Shown: piece after piece, positions 16,882 to 25,024 of the stretch | Numbering within the stretch: position 1 is the first letter of the stretch | Layout: the number at the start of each line of letters is the position of its first letter | Made by a program: the position numbers and the translations under genes | Assembly (NCBI RefSeq): GCF_000520555.1 | Contig: NZ_KI914857.1 | Coordinates: 102,432-146,341 of the forward strand | DNA length: 43,910 nucleotides | Source of the DNA: Arthrobacter sp. Br18 | GTDB lineage: Bacteria; Actinomycetota; Actinomycetes; Actinomycetales; Micrococcaceae | Direction of reading: 5' to 3' | The notes under the pieces: model-generated | Told to the model about the DNA's origin: nothing | The model's input: the letters and a program-made list of their open reading frames with translations, nothing else | Database searches by the model: none

Positions 16882-17769
16882 CTATGGAGCTGGACGTTCG
16901 ACCGGCGGACCCTCGAGCGACGCCACGCAGCGCGCAAGGAAAGCGGCGCCCGCGGCCTCGTTGATGAGGTTCCCTTCGGTGAGGACCGGGTAGGGAGTTG
17001 CCGGCACACCGTCGGAGGGCCGGACGTCCACGTGCGCAACACCGTACCCATGCTCATGAAGGTAGTCGGCCATCGCATAGTCGGTGCGCGAATCTCCGAC
17101 GGTCCTCCACCGCAGGGGAATCTCGGTGAACGGTGCGAGGAGCTTCAGGGCGCGCTCGGCCCCCAGATCCTTGCCGACCCGCACTGACTCGATGTCGCTC
17201 GAGATGATCGTCGGATCAATCCGGTAGTCGATGTTGCCGCTGCTGTCCGGCTCCTCGCGTGCAAGCCGGCACGCTCCCATGTCGTGGCTGTGCAGGATGT
17301 CGAACGCGTCAGCGTCGAACAACTTCTGCGCCCTGAGGTAGTCCGCGCTCGAAGCACTGAGGGACTGCTCGACCGATACCATCGCGCGCTTGGTCTCGTC
17401 GAAGAACATCATGTGGGCGTACTTCTCCTCCACCAGATCCCGGATGTCGTCACCGAAACTCAGCGAAAGGGCCAGATCCAGATCCACCAGCACCTCGCCG
17501 GCTCCTGTTCCATCGAAGCTGAACCATGCCGCGCCCTTCTCGCAGATGGCGAAGAAGCGCACACCCTCGGGTATGCCCGCGGCAAGCATGGGCGCGAGGA
17601 CCTGCTCCTGGATGAACTGGTCCGACCGGCCGGTGTTGAACACGACAGGCCAGCCAGCGGCCGCCAATGTCAGGAGATCATTGATGATCTGCGGTGGAAC
17701 CGTGCGGGTTGTGGGACTGGCGATGGGGCCATCCACGTCCAGAAGGAGGCCGGTGCGCGAAGAAGGCAT
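16882..17769 (-). CDS. HAD-superfamily hydrolase
   Basis: A 295-residue phosphatase-like protein. Motif I is LLLDVDGPIA with nucleophile Asp11 and Asp13, the motif II Thr is in VVFNTGRSD, a Lys of motif III is likely in RVGKDLGAERALKLL, and motif IV is TVGDSRTDYAMADYL. The large cap between motifs II and III (about residues 65-200) resembles the Cof/sucrose-phosphate-phosphatase (IIB) group. The substrate cannot be predicted. It lies 23 bases upstream of the MpaB-like gene and may be co-transcribed with it. The 230 bases upstream (17770-17999) hold the divergent promoter region and no gene. Confidence 0.85.
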   Translation of the reverse strand: MPSSRTGLLLDVDGPIASPTTRTVPPQIINDLLTLAAAGWPVVFNTGRSDQFIQEQVLAPMLAAGIPEGVRFFAICEKGAAWFSFDGTGAGEVLVDLDLALSLSFGDDIRDLVEEKYAHMMFFDETKRAMVSVEQSLSASSADYLRAQKLFDADAFDILHSHDMGACRLAREEPDSSGNIDYRIDPTIISSDIESVRVGKDLGAERALKLLAPFTEIPLRWRTVGDSRTDYAMADYLHEHGYGVAHVDVRPSDGVPATPYPVLTEGNLINEAAGAAFLARCVASLEGPPVERPAP

Positions 17770-17987
17770 CCCCCATTATGTTCCGGAGCCTGGCGGACAT
17801 CGCTCAGCGACGCGGTTGGGGACCACAGGGCCCGTCTGCATCCGGTGCCGGCAGTATGCCCGAAGCACCTCGGTGGGGTACTTCCCCCGTGGGTGAGACG
17901 GTCCTGCGCGGTCGAGGGTGGTGGTGCCCGGAGCAACCCGGGACCGGCCCCGCAAGGATCCGCTTTCCATTGCGCGCGAGTTTTCCC

Positions 17988-17993
17988 TAGGCT
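17988..17993 (+). promoter_or_regulatory. Candidate -10 element giving a leaderless start at 18000
   Basis: TAGGCT ends 6 bases before the GTG at 18000, so transcription should begin at the start codon. No ribosome site is present. A leaderless GTG start is a known actinobacterial arrangement. Confidence 0.5.
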
Positions 17994-17999
17994 GTAGCA

Positions 18000-18299
18000 G
18001 TGATCTTCAAAGCAGTGAGTGACGGCCGACCGTATCCGGACCATGGACACGTAACTCCCAAGGACTGGGCGGAAGTGCCTCCCCGGCAGGTCCGGCTCGA
18101 CGAATTGGTGACCACGAAAACTACCCTCGACCTCGGGGCGCTCCTCGCGGAAGACTCGACTTTTTTCGGCGATCTCTTCCCGCACGTCGTGCAGTGGAAG
18201 GGCATTCTGTACCTTGAGGACGGCCTGCACCGCGCTGTCCGCACGGCACTCCACCAGAGAACCATCCTGCACGCTCGTGTTTTGGTCGTCGATGCCTGA
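18000..18299 (+). CDS. Conserved actinobacterial small protein of unknown function
   Basis: A 99-residue soluble protein starting at a GTG that is probably leaderless (TAGGCT at 17988). Strong family blocks are DGRPYPDHG at the N-terminus, VPPRQVRLDELVTTK, LLAEDSTFFGDLFPHVVQW and LYLEDGLHRAVRTAL. The order 'LDEL ... DG.HR.A' loosely recalls ParB/sulfiredoxin-type folds, but the resemblance is too weak to name it. I recall close relatives across actinobacteria, sometimes labelled antitoxin-like, without proof. The stop lies within the start of the next gene, so the LytR_C protein is probably co-translated with it. Confidence 0.8.
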   Translation: MIFKAVSDGRPYPDHGHVTPKDWAEVPPRQVRLDELVTTKTTLDLGALLAEDSTFFGDLFPHVVQWKGILYLEDGLHRAVRTALHQRTILHARVLVVDA

Positions 18300-18972
18300 G
18301 TTGCCACCGCGCAATGAGCGGGCGGAGGCGAGGCGGGACCCCACGGAGTGGCACGGCCACCGGATCGTCACCGAGGCGGACCTCGGCGCCGTCTTCGCCG
18401 ACGACGACGTCGAGACCGTCCACTCGCCGCGCCCGAACCTGAAGAAGGTTCTCCATGGACTGGTTCTCGTGGTGCTTATCGGCCTGCTGATCATTGCGGT
18501 TTTCCTGGCGCTCGCCATCCAGCGCGGGGAGATCAACGTCGGGGCTTCTGAACCGACGTCCGGACCGACGGCGCCGTCGTGCCCTGCCGGTCCGTTCGAC
18601 TACCAGGACCCCAGTGCGATCACGGTCAACGTCTACAACAGCACCACCATCAACGGTCTTGCGGATACTGCGGCAGCCCAACTGCGTGGACGCGCCTTTG
18701 CGGTAGCCGCTATCGGCAACCGGGATGCAGGCGGGGCGGGTACGACCGCCGTCATCGTGTCAGGTCCGGACGGCGCCGCCAACGCCTTCACCGTGCAGCG
18801 GACCATCCCGGGATCGCTGTATCTCAGCGACGAGCGCACGGACCGCACGGTCGACGTCGTGCTGGGCCCGGAGTACGGCGGGATCGTGCCGCCTGAAGCG
18901 GTGGACATCACCCCTGCCGGATTGAACTGTCTCGAGGAGGCAGCCGGTGAACCTGCTCCCGCAGGGCCGTGA
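18292..18972 (+). CDS. Membrane protein with a LytR_C domain
   Basis: A 226-residue single-pass protein. The ATG at 18292 overlaps the end of the preceding gene by 8 bases. A cytoplasmic N-terminus of about 55 residues is followed by a helix (LKKVLHGLVLVVLIGLLIIA), then an external domain. Residues from about 110 (ITVNVYNSTTINGLADTAAAQL) to the end match the LytR_C domain, with a Cys in APSCPAGPF and another in LNCLEEA that may form a disulfide. The family is linked to the cell envelope (for example Cei of mycobacteria), but this gene lacks the LCP catalytic domain. It forms a two-gene unit with the small conserved protein. Confidence 0.85.
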   Translation: MPELPPRNERAEARRDPTEWHGHRIVTEADLGAVFADDDVETVHSPRPNLKKVLHGLVLVVLIGLLIIAVFLALAIQRGEINVGASEPTSGPTAPSCPAGPFDYQDPSAITVNVYNSTTINGLADTAAAQLRGRAFAVAAIGNRDAGGAGTTAVIVSGPDGAANAFTVQRTIPGSLYLSDERTDRTVDVVLGPEYGGIVPPEAVDITPAGLNCLEEAAGEPAPAGP

Positions 18973-18999
18973 CGGTACCGCAACGATCCACGCCGGCCT

Positions 19000-19698
19000 T
19001 CAACTGCACCTGTCAGGGCCGCAAACCTCGGCGCCGTCCACCGGCGCCGCTATGACGAGCGGATTGCTTTCCCGCCAGTAGCTCGCCAGGGCATCGGCGA
19101 AAACCGCGGTCGGTTGCGCTCCCGAGATTCCATACTTCCGGTCGATCACGAAGAACGGGACGCCGCTGACCCCGAGGCTGCCGGCCTCGTCCATGTCACG
19201 GCGAACCTCCTCTGCGAACCGGTCGCTGCCGATCGTGCTGCGGATTTCGTCCTCGTCCAGACCGATCGATGCGCCCAGCGTCACCAGGAAATCGACGTCG
19301 CTGGTGTCTTCCCCCTGCTCGAAATGAGCGGACAGGACCGCCTCCTTCGCCTCGGCGCCGAGCCCGTGCGACTTCGCGAGGTGCAGGAAGCGGTGAGCTG
19401 TGAACGAGTTGCCCACGACGACGTCGTCGAAGCGGAAGTCGAGTCCCTCGCCCGCGGCCTGCTCGACGAGGTTGTCCCACATCCTGCGGACCTGCTCGGC
19501 GGGGATGCCCTTGCGCTCGGCGAGGTACTGCTGCTCGGTGCCCTCGTAGTGGTCGGGGAGGGAAGGATCGAGCTGGAAGCTCCGCCAGGTCACGTTCACC
19601 TGGTCGCGGTGAGGAAATGCGGCGAGGGCCTTCTCGAAGCGTCGCTTGCCGACAAAGCACCAGGGGCATTTCACGTCGGAGAAAATTTCGATGTCCAT
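19000..19698 (-). CDS. DsbA-family protein, FrnE-like thioredoxin-fold oxidoreductase
   Basis: A 232-residue cytoplasmic protein with no signal peptide. The thioredoxin-fold N-terminus carries CPWC (Cys11, Cys14) in IFSDVKCPWCFVGKRR. A helical insert follows (about 50-150) with FRFDDVVVGNSFTAHRFLHLAKSHG. The cis-Pro region is VSGVPFFVIDRKYGISGAQP. This matches the FrnE/2-hydroxychromene-2-carboxylate isomerase-like branch of DsbA. It is likely a cytosolic disulfide oxidoreductase or isomerase linked to oxidative stress, but the partner is unknown. The protein ends GPDRCS, an extra C-terminal cysteine. It stands alone, convergent with the LytR_C gene. Confidence 0.9.
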   Translation of the reverse strand: MDIEIFSDVKCPWCFVGKRRFEKALAAFPHRDQVNVTWRSFQLDPSLPDHYEGTEQQYLAERKGIPAEQVRRMWDNLVEQAAGEGLDFRFDDVVVGNSFTAHRFLHLAKSHGLGAEAKEAVLSAHFEQGEDTSDVDFLVTLGASIGLDEDEIRSTIGSDRFAEEVRRDMDEAGSLGVSGVPFFVIDRKYGISGAQPTAVFADALASYWRESNPLVIAAPVDGAEVCGPDRCS

Positions 19699-19772
19699 AC
19701 TTCGCGCAACGTGTCCGGCTGCGGCTCCTATTCCCCAGTGCGCCTACGTGCTTCGTCAGCGGACCGGGACTG

Positions 19773-21401
19773 TCAGGCCGCGGAGAACTCGCGGCTTTCC
19801 TGGAGGTAGCGGTCGTAGGCCGGAGTGGTCAGGAACGCGGGGAACTCCTCGCCGAGTGCAACCTCCTCGAAGAGTTCCCGCGCGTCGTCGAACCGGTCGC
19901 CGTCGAAGCGCTCCAGGGCCGAGAACTCCTCGTCGAGGAGGGTTTCGACCCATCCGCGGGTGATGATCTCGCCGTCGTTCGTCACTGCGTTCGTGTAGAT
20001 CCACTGCCAGATCTGGGATCGCGAAATCTCGGCAGTAGCGGCATCCTCCATCAGGTTGTTGATGGCCGCCGCTCCGCTGCCCCGCAGCCAGGACTCGATG
20101 TAGCGGACGCCTACCTCGAGATTGTCGCGGATTCCCTGCTCGGTGATGGAGCCGGGAGTGGCGGCGATATCCAGGAGTGCCCTGTCATCGGGCACGACGT
20201 CGTCCCGCAGTCGGTCCAGCTGGTTCGGCCGCGTGCCGAGCCGGGCATCGAAGACCTCCATCGCCACCGGCACAAGGTCCGGATGGGCCACCCACGATCC
20301 GTCGAAGCAGTCCTCGGCCTCCCGCGTCTTGTCGACGCGGACCCTGTCGAAGGCCGCCGCATTGGCTTCCCCGTCCCGTCGGTTGGGGATGAAGGCCGCC
20401 ATCCCACCGATCGCGTGGGCGCCCCGGCGGTGGCAGGCCCGGACGAGCTGCTCGGTGTAGGAGCGCATGAAGGGTGCCGTCATGGTCACCGAACTGCGGT
20501 CCGGGAGGACGAAGCGCGGGCCGCGGGTCCGGAAGTTCTTGATGACGGAGAAGATGTAGTCCCAGCGGCCCGCGTTGAGGCCGGAGGAGTGGTCCCGCAA
20601 TTCGTAAAGAATCTCCTCCATCTCGAAGGCCGCAGTAATCGTCTCGATCAGCACCGTCGCCCGGATGGTGCCCTGCGGAATCCCGAGCAGCTGCTGGGCC
20701 TGGATGAAAATGTCGTTCCACAGCCGTGCTTCGAGGTGGTTCTCGAGCTTCGGCAGGTAGAAGTAGGGGCCGCGCCCCTGCTCGATGAGTGTCCGGGCAT
20801 TGTGGAAGAAGTACAGGCCGAAATCCAGGAGCCCTCCCGCTACCGGCACGTTATGGATCAGCACGTGCTTTTCCGGCAGGTGCCAGCCGCGAGGGCGCAC
20901 CACGATCGTGGGACGACTCCCCGGCGGGTCCGTGAGCCTGTATTCCTTTCCCTCGGGCGAGGTGAAGTCGATCCGGTTCCGGAGCGCATCCTTCAGGTTC
21001 AGTTGTCCGTTGATCACGTTGGCCCACGACGGCGTCGAGGAATCCTCCAGATCGGCGAGCCACACCTTCGCCCCCGAATTCAGCGCGTTGATGGTCATCT
21101 TCCGCTCCGCCGGTCCGGTGATTTCCACGCGGCGGTCCTCAAGGCCCGGGGACACCGGTGCCACCTGCCAGGAGGCGTCCTCACGGACGTGGCGCGTCTC
21201 CGGCAGGAACCGGGGATCAGCCCCGTCGGCAATGCGCTGGCGCTGCAGGCTGCGGAACCGAATCAGCTCCGCCTGCCGCGCAGAGGTGGCCTTGTGGAGT
21301 TCCTTGACGAAGTCCAGGGCCTCCCGCGTGAGGATCTCGCCCTGGCGCTTCACACTCGGAGCGGTCAGGGTGATGCCGTTGAGGGTATACGTGTGGTTCA
21401 T
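19773..21401 (-). CDS. aceB: Malate synthase A
   Basis: A 542-residue class A malate synthase, normal length. Recognisable blocks are EITGPAERKMTINALNSGAK, WLADLEDSSTPSW, the family signature DHSSGLNAGRWDYIFSVIK, and MGGMAAFIPNRR-type sequence near the acetyl-CoA site (here IGGMAAFIPNRRD). It condenses glyoxylate with acetyl-CoA to malate, the second step of the glyoxylate shunt. The ATG at 21401 has AGGAG seven bases upstream. It lies 55 bases after aceA on the same strand, so the two probably form an operon. The neighbouring RamB-like regulator is the likely controller. Confidence 0.96.
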   Translation of the reverse strand: MNHTYTLNGITLTAPSVKRQGEILTREALDFVKELHKATSARQAELIRFRSLQRQRIADGADPRFLPETRHVREDASWQVAPVSPGLEDRRVEITGPAERKMTINALNSGAKVWLADLEDSSTPSWANVINGQLNLKDALRNRIDFTSPEGKEYRLTDPPGSRPTIVVRPRGWHLPEKHVLIHNVPVAGGLLDFGLYFFHNARTLIEQGRGPYFYLPKLENHLEARLWNDIFIQAQQLLGIPQGTIRATVLIETITAAFEMEEILYELRDHSSGLNAGRWDYIFSVIKNFRTRGPRFVLPDRSSVTMTAPFMRSYTEQLVRACHRRGAHAIGGMAAFIPNRRDGEANAAAFDRVRVDKTREAEDCFDGSWVAHPDLVPVAMEVFDARLGTRPNQLDRLRDDVVPDDRALLDIAATPGSITEQGIRDNLEVGVRYIESWLRGSGAAAINNLMEDAATAEISRSQIWQWIYTNAVTNDGEIITRGWVETLLDEEFSALERFDGDRFDDARELFEEVALGEEFPAFLTTPAYDRYLQESREFSAA

Positions 21402-21456
21402 GGTGGCTCCTGGGTCCGGCGGAACGAAGATGCGGCTGAGGAAAAGGAAGGATGCC

Positions 21457-22800
21457 TCAGTGGAACTGCTGGGTCTCGGTGGAGCCGGCCAGCGCGAGGG
21501 TGCTCCCGGTCGGATTCAGCGCGGTGGCCACCTGGTCGAAGTAGCCCGTTCCCACTTCGCGCTGGTGCCGAGTGGCGGTGTAGCCGCGGGCCTCAGAGGC
21601 AAATTCCTTCTCCTGAAGTTCGACGTAGGCGCTCATACCGTCGCGGGCGTAGCCGTGGGCAAGGTCGAACATCGAGTAGTTCAGCGCATGGAAGCCGGCC
21701 AGGGTGATGAACTGGAAGGTGAAGCCCATGGCGCCGAGTTCACGCTGGAACTTCGCGATCGTGGCGTCGTCGAGGTGTTTGCGCCAGTTGAACGACGGCG
21801 AGCAGTTGTAGGACAGCATCTGGTCGGGGAACTCGGACTTGACGGCTTCTGCGAACGTGCGGGCGAGCTCCAGGTCGGGGGTTCCGGTCTCCATCCAGAT
21901 GAGGTCTGAGTACGGGGCGTAGGCCTTGGCGCGGGCGATGCAGGGTTCGATGCCGTTGCGGACCTTGTAGAAACCTTCCGGGGTGCGCTCGCCGGTGACG
22001 AATTCCTGGTCGCGGGGATCGACGTCGGAGGTGATGAGCGTTGCTGCCTCGGCGTCGGTGCGGGCGATCACCACGGACGGGGTGCCGGCCACGTCGGCTG
22101 CCAGGCGCGCGGCGTTCAGGGTGCGCACGTGCTGCTGCGTGGGGATCAGGACCTTGCCGCCGAGGTGGCCGCACTTCTTTTCCGATGCGAGCTGGTCCTC
22201 CCAGTGAACGCCCGCGGCTCCCGCCTGGATCATGGACTTCATCAGCTCATAGGCGTTGAGCGGGCCGCCGAAGCCGGCCTCGGCGTCGGCGATGATGGGT
22301 ACCATCCAGTCCTCGACGCTGGAGATGCCCTCGGCCCATTCGATCTGGTCCGCCCGCAGCAGGGCGTTGTTGATGCGTCGCACCACGGTGGGAACCGAGT
22401 TTGCCGGGTACAGCGACTGGTCAGGGTAGGTGTGGCCCGAGTTGTTGGCGTCGGCCGCGACCTGCCAGCCCGACAGGTAGATGGCCCGCAGGCCCGCCTT
22501 GACCTGCTGGACGGCCTGATTGCCGGTCAGGGCGCCGAGGGCGTTGGTGTAGCCGCCGGTTTTCGCCTCGGTGGCCAGCTGCTCCCACAGCTTCTCCGAC
22601 CCGCGGCGCGCCAGCGTGTGCTCCTCCTGCACGCTGCCGCGGAGGCGCACGACGTCGGCGGCTGTGTAATCGCGGCTGACCCCTTCCCAGCGGGGATCAG
22701 CGGACCACTCGTGCTCGAGTTCGTGCGCAGCGGCGTCCAGGGCATGCTGGCGGCCAGCGGCGGGGCTGGTGCTGTCCGGCTGGGTCGAATCCTGCGTCAT
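21457..22800 (-). CDS. aceA: Isocitrate lyase
   Basis: A 447-residue isocitrate lyase. The catalytic KKCGHLGGK motif with the active-site Cys is intact. Other blocks are [15 protein letters not shown] (metal and substrate site), [13 protein letters not shown] and [16 protein letters not shown]. It splits isocitrate into succinate and glyoxylate, allowing growth on acetate or fatty acids. The ATG at 22800 has AAGGAG six bases upstream. The intergenic region shared with ramB holds a perfect palindrome and probably overlapping divergent -10 elements. Confidence 0.97.
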   Translation of the reverse strand: MTQDSTQPDSTSPAAGRQHALDAAAHELEHEWSADPRWEGVSRDYTAADVVRLRGSVQEEHTLARRGSEKLWEQLATEAKTGGYTNALGALTGNQAVQQVKAGLRAIYLSGWQVAADANNSGHTYPDQSLYPANSVPTVVRRINNALLRADQIEWAEGISSVEDWMVPIIADAEAGFGGPLNAYELMKSMIQAGAAGVHWEDQLASEKKCGHLGGKVLIPTQQHVRTLNAARLAADVAGTPSVVIARTDAEAATLITSDVDPRDQEFVTGERTPEGFYKVRNGIEPCIARAKAYAPYSDLIWMETGTPDLELARTFAEAVKSEFPDQMLSYNCSPSFNWRKHLDDATIAKFQRELGAMGFTFQFITLAGFHALNYSMFDLAHGYARDGMSAYVELQEKEFASEARGYTATRHQREVGTGYFDQVATALNPTGSTLALAGSTETQQFH

Positions 22801-22819
22801 GGTGATCTCCTTCGGATGG

Positions 22820-22836
22820 ATCGAGGGTTTCTCGAT
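22820..22836. repeat. Short inverted repeat in the aceA leader
   Basis: ATCGAG and CTCGAT flank a 5-base spacer, just before the aceA ribosome site. It could be a leader hairpin or a minor operator. It is too short to be sure. Confidence 0.3.
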
Positions 22837-22872
22837 TGCTGTAGGACCAACGATTCGGTATTTTTCCCGTTG

Positions 22873-22928
22873 CGCCTAGGCTTCAGCTCTGGCAAGAAAT
22901 GCATTTCTTCGCGTATCGTCAAGAAATG
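22873..22928. promoter_or_regulatory. Divergent aceA/ramB promoters with candidate RamB operator
   Basis: GCCTAGGC (22874-22881) provides a -10 on both strands: TAGGCT (22877-22882) for ramB and TAGGCG (22878-22873) for aceA. A perfect 16-bp palindrome, AAGAAATGCATTTCTT, occupies 22894-22909. It would cover the aceA -35 region and the early transcribed ramB sequence. One more arm, AAGAAATG, lies at 22921-22928 and includes the ramB ATG. The repeats are seen directly. Binding by the neighbouring regulator, with repression of aceA and of itself, is inferred. The motif differs from the C. glutamicum RamB consensus as I remember it. Confidence 0.55.
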
Positions 22929-24425
22929 ACGACTTCCCCGTGGTCCCGCGACAGTATGCCTCCCCTGCCCGGTACCTCTGGTCTCCCCGGCACCGCGGAC
23001 ACCCTCGACCTCATCAGCCTCGGCAGGCGCGTCCGGCACCTGCGCAAGGGCAGGGGGATGACCCTCGATGACCTCGGCCGAAAGGTGGGCACTGTCGGCT
23101 CGCAGCTGTCATTGATCGAGAACGGCAAACGCGAGCCGAAGTTGGGGATGCTGCAGGGACTCGCTGCCGCCCTGGGGGTCAGTATCGATGAACTGCTCGG
23201 TGCGGAGCCGCCGACCCGCAGGGCCGCCCTTGAGATCGAACTCGAGCGGGCGCAGCGCGGGCCCCTGTACGGGTCCCTCGGTCTTCCCCGGGTCCGCATC
23301 TCCTCCCGTCTGCCCATGGAGGTGCTGGAATCCCTCGTCGGCCTGCAGGCTGAGCTGGAACGGCGCCTCAACGAACAGGTGGCGACGCCGGAGGAGGCGC
23401 GGCGTGCCAATGCTGAATTGCGCGCCATCATGCGCCGGAAGAACAACTACTTCCCGGAGATCGAGGCCGAGGCACAGCAGGTGCTCGATGCCGTGGGGTA
23501 TTCGGGCGGCCCGATGTCGGAGCACCTGATCGCCGACATCGCCGTGCACCTCGGCTTCACCCTGCACCATGTCAGCGACCTGCCGCACTCGACGCGGTCC
23601 GTGACGGACCTCAAGAACTCCCGGATCTACCTCACGCAGTCCCGGCACTCGGACCACGATCCGCGGTCGGTGCTCCTCCAGGCACTCGGGCACTACGTGC
23701 TCGAGCACCGTCCACCGGAGAACTACGGCGAGTTCCTCCGCCAGCGCGTGGCCACCAACTACTTTGCGGCAGCCCTGCTGCTGCCCGAGAAGCCGGCGGT
23801 CGAGTACCTGCGCCGGGCGAAGGCCGCGAAGGAGATAGCCGTCGAGGACATCCGCGACACCTTCGCCGTGTCCTACGAGACGGCGGCGCACCGGTTCACC
23901 AACCTTGCGACCGAGCACCTCGACATCCTCACGCACTTCCAGAAGACCCACAAGAGCGGCATCATCTACAAGGCCTATGAGAACGACGGCGTGACGTTCC
24001 CCCAGGATCACACCGGGGCGATCGAGGGCCAGCCCTCGTGCCGGCGGTGGACCTCGCGGGTAGTGTTCGACGTCCAGGACAAGTTCCGCGCCTACAACCA
24101 GTACACCGACACCCCCAGCGGGACGTACTGGTGCACGGCGCGAACCGAACGCGGACCGAACGGCGAGTTCTCCCTCAGTGTCGGCGTACCCTACGCGCAG
24201 GTGAAATGGTTCCGCGGCAGGGACACCGACATCCGGGAAAAGTCCTTCTGCCCCGATGAAGCGTGCTGCAGGCGTCCGCCGTCGTCGTTGGCAGCGGAAT
24301 GGGCGGGCAACGCGTGGCCCAGTGCCCGGGCGCACTCGCACCTTCTCGCGGCCATGCCGCCCGGCGTGTTTCCCGGGGTGGACGAGACAGAGGTGTATTC
24401 GTTCCTCGCTGCGCATTCCCACTAG
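22926..24425 (+). CDS. ramB: RamB-like helix-turn-helix regulator of acetate/glyoxylate metabolism
   Basis: A 499-residue regulator from the ATG at 22926; an in-frame upstream ATG at 22899 lies inside the operator palindrome and is less likely. An XRE-type helix-turn-helix sits near residues 30-85 (LGRRVRHLRKGRGMTLDDLGRKVG, SQLSLIENGKREPK). A middle domain related to ImmA/IrrE follows, but its metal site is degenerate (LGHYVLEH instead of HExxH). The C-terminal ScfR/DUF2083-like domain contains CPDEACC. This is the architecture of RamB, which in corynebacteria and mycobacteria controls isocitrate lyase and acetate genes. Its divergent position to aceA supports that role. Confidence 0.9.
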   Translation: MTTSPWSRDSMPPLPGTSGLPGTADTLDLISLGRRVRHLRKGRGMTLDDLGRKVGTVGSQLSLIENGKREPKLGMLQGLAAALGVSIDELLGAEPPTRRAALEIELERAQRGPLYGSLGLPRVRISSRLPMEVLESLVGLQAELERRLNEQVATPEEARRANAELRAIMRRKNNYFPEIEAEAQQVLDAVGYSGGPMSEHLIADIAVHLGFTLHHVSDLPHSTRSVTDLKNSRIYLTQSRHSDHDPRSVLLQALGHYVLEHRPPENYGEFLRQRVATNYFAAALLLPEKPAVEYLRRAKAAKEIAVEDIRDTFAVSYETAAHRFTNLATEHLDILTHFQKTHKSGIIYKAYENDGVTFPQDHTGAIEGQPSCRRWTSRVVFDVQDKFRAYNQYTDTPSGTYWCTARTERGPNGEFSLSVGVPYAQVKWFRGRDTDIREKSFCPDEACCRRPPSSLAAEWAGNAWPSARAHSHLLAAMPPGVFPGVDETEVYSFLAAHSH

Positions 24426-24437
24426 GGCAGGGAACGG

Positions 24438-24860
24438 CTACTGAATCCTCGCCATTCTCCACACGCTCCACCGAGCGATGGCAGCGGCTCCTCCGACGAC
24501 TACGGCGAGGGGCAGGTTCTGGGCTGTTCCGGAAACACTGACGAGGGCGATTCCGACGAACCCGGCTGCAGTGAACACGACGAAGAAGGCCAGAACGTGG
24601 AGCCACTGGTTCCGTACCCGGCGGAGGGTGAGGCTGAGGCCTGCACCGAGCGGAAAGCCGGTGACGATTCCGATGGGCAACCCGTAGACCAGCGCCAGGG
24701 TGAACGTTCCGAGGAAGTCGTTTCCGGAGAGGGCCCAGCTCAATCCCATCGCCGCAGCGAGGATTGCCACGGCGACCACGAGTCCGACAAGCAGGGCGCC
24801 GAAGCCGAGCGTCACACGGGGTTCGGGCCCGTCCGGCTCCCGCGTGTCCAGCTCATCCAC
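24438..24860 (-). CDS. Small four-helix membrane protein of unknown function
   Basis: A 140-residue protein with a short acidic N-terminus (about 15 residues) and four predicted transmembrane helices: about 18-42, 50-77, 86-108 and 113-132. A basic patch RRVRNQWLH before the third helix suggests a cytoplasmic loop. No enzymatic motif is seen. It converges with ramB, with stops 12 bases apart. The family is not recognised. Confidence 0.72.
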   Translation of the reverse strand: MDELDTREPDGPEPRVTLGFGALLVGLVVAVAILAAAMGLSWALSGNDFLGTFTLALVYGLPIGIVTGFPLGAGLSLTLRRVRNQWLHVLAFFVVFTAAGFVGIALVSVSGTAQNLPLAVVVGGAAAIARWSVWRMARIQ

Positions 24861-24965
24861 TGCCGCACAACGGAATTGCGCCCATGATGCTCCTTCGAAC
24901 GTGGTCCGCTCATCGTAGTGCGTGGTGCTCCCGCCTGTCCGGAACAGGAACGCCGATGGGACGGG

Positions 24966-24997
24966 AGAACCCCCGGCGGTTCCCCGCCGGGGGTTCT
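24966..24997. terminator. Terminator after the L,D-transpeptidase operon
   Basis: A perfect 14-bp stem (24966-24979 with 24984-24997) and a TTCC loop, 28 bases past the stop of the minus-strand LGFP gene. On the minus strand it ends with a short T-rich tail, so its main role is probably for that operon. Confidence 0.88.
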
Positions 24998-25024
24998 TCG
25001 GGCTCAGTGCAGATGGAACAGCCG

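Noticed and set aside
19617-21707. A 696-codon plus-strand frame
   Set aside because: It lies opposite aceB, aceA and the DsbA-like gene, with no recognisable domain and unnatural composition.
23109-24422. A 437-codon minus-strand frame
   Set aside because: It is antisense to the RamB-like regulator and carries no motif.
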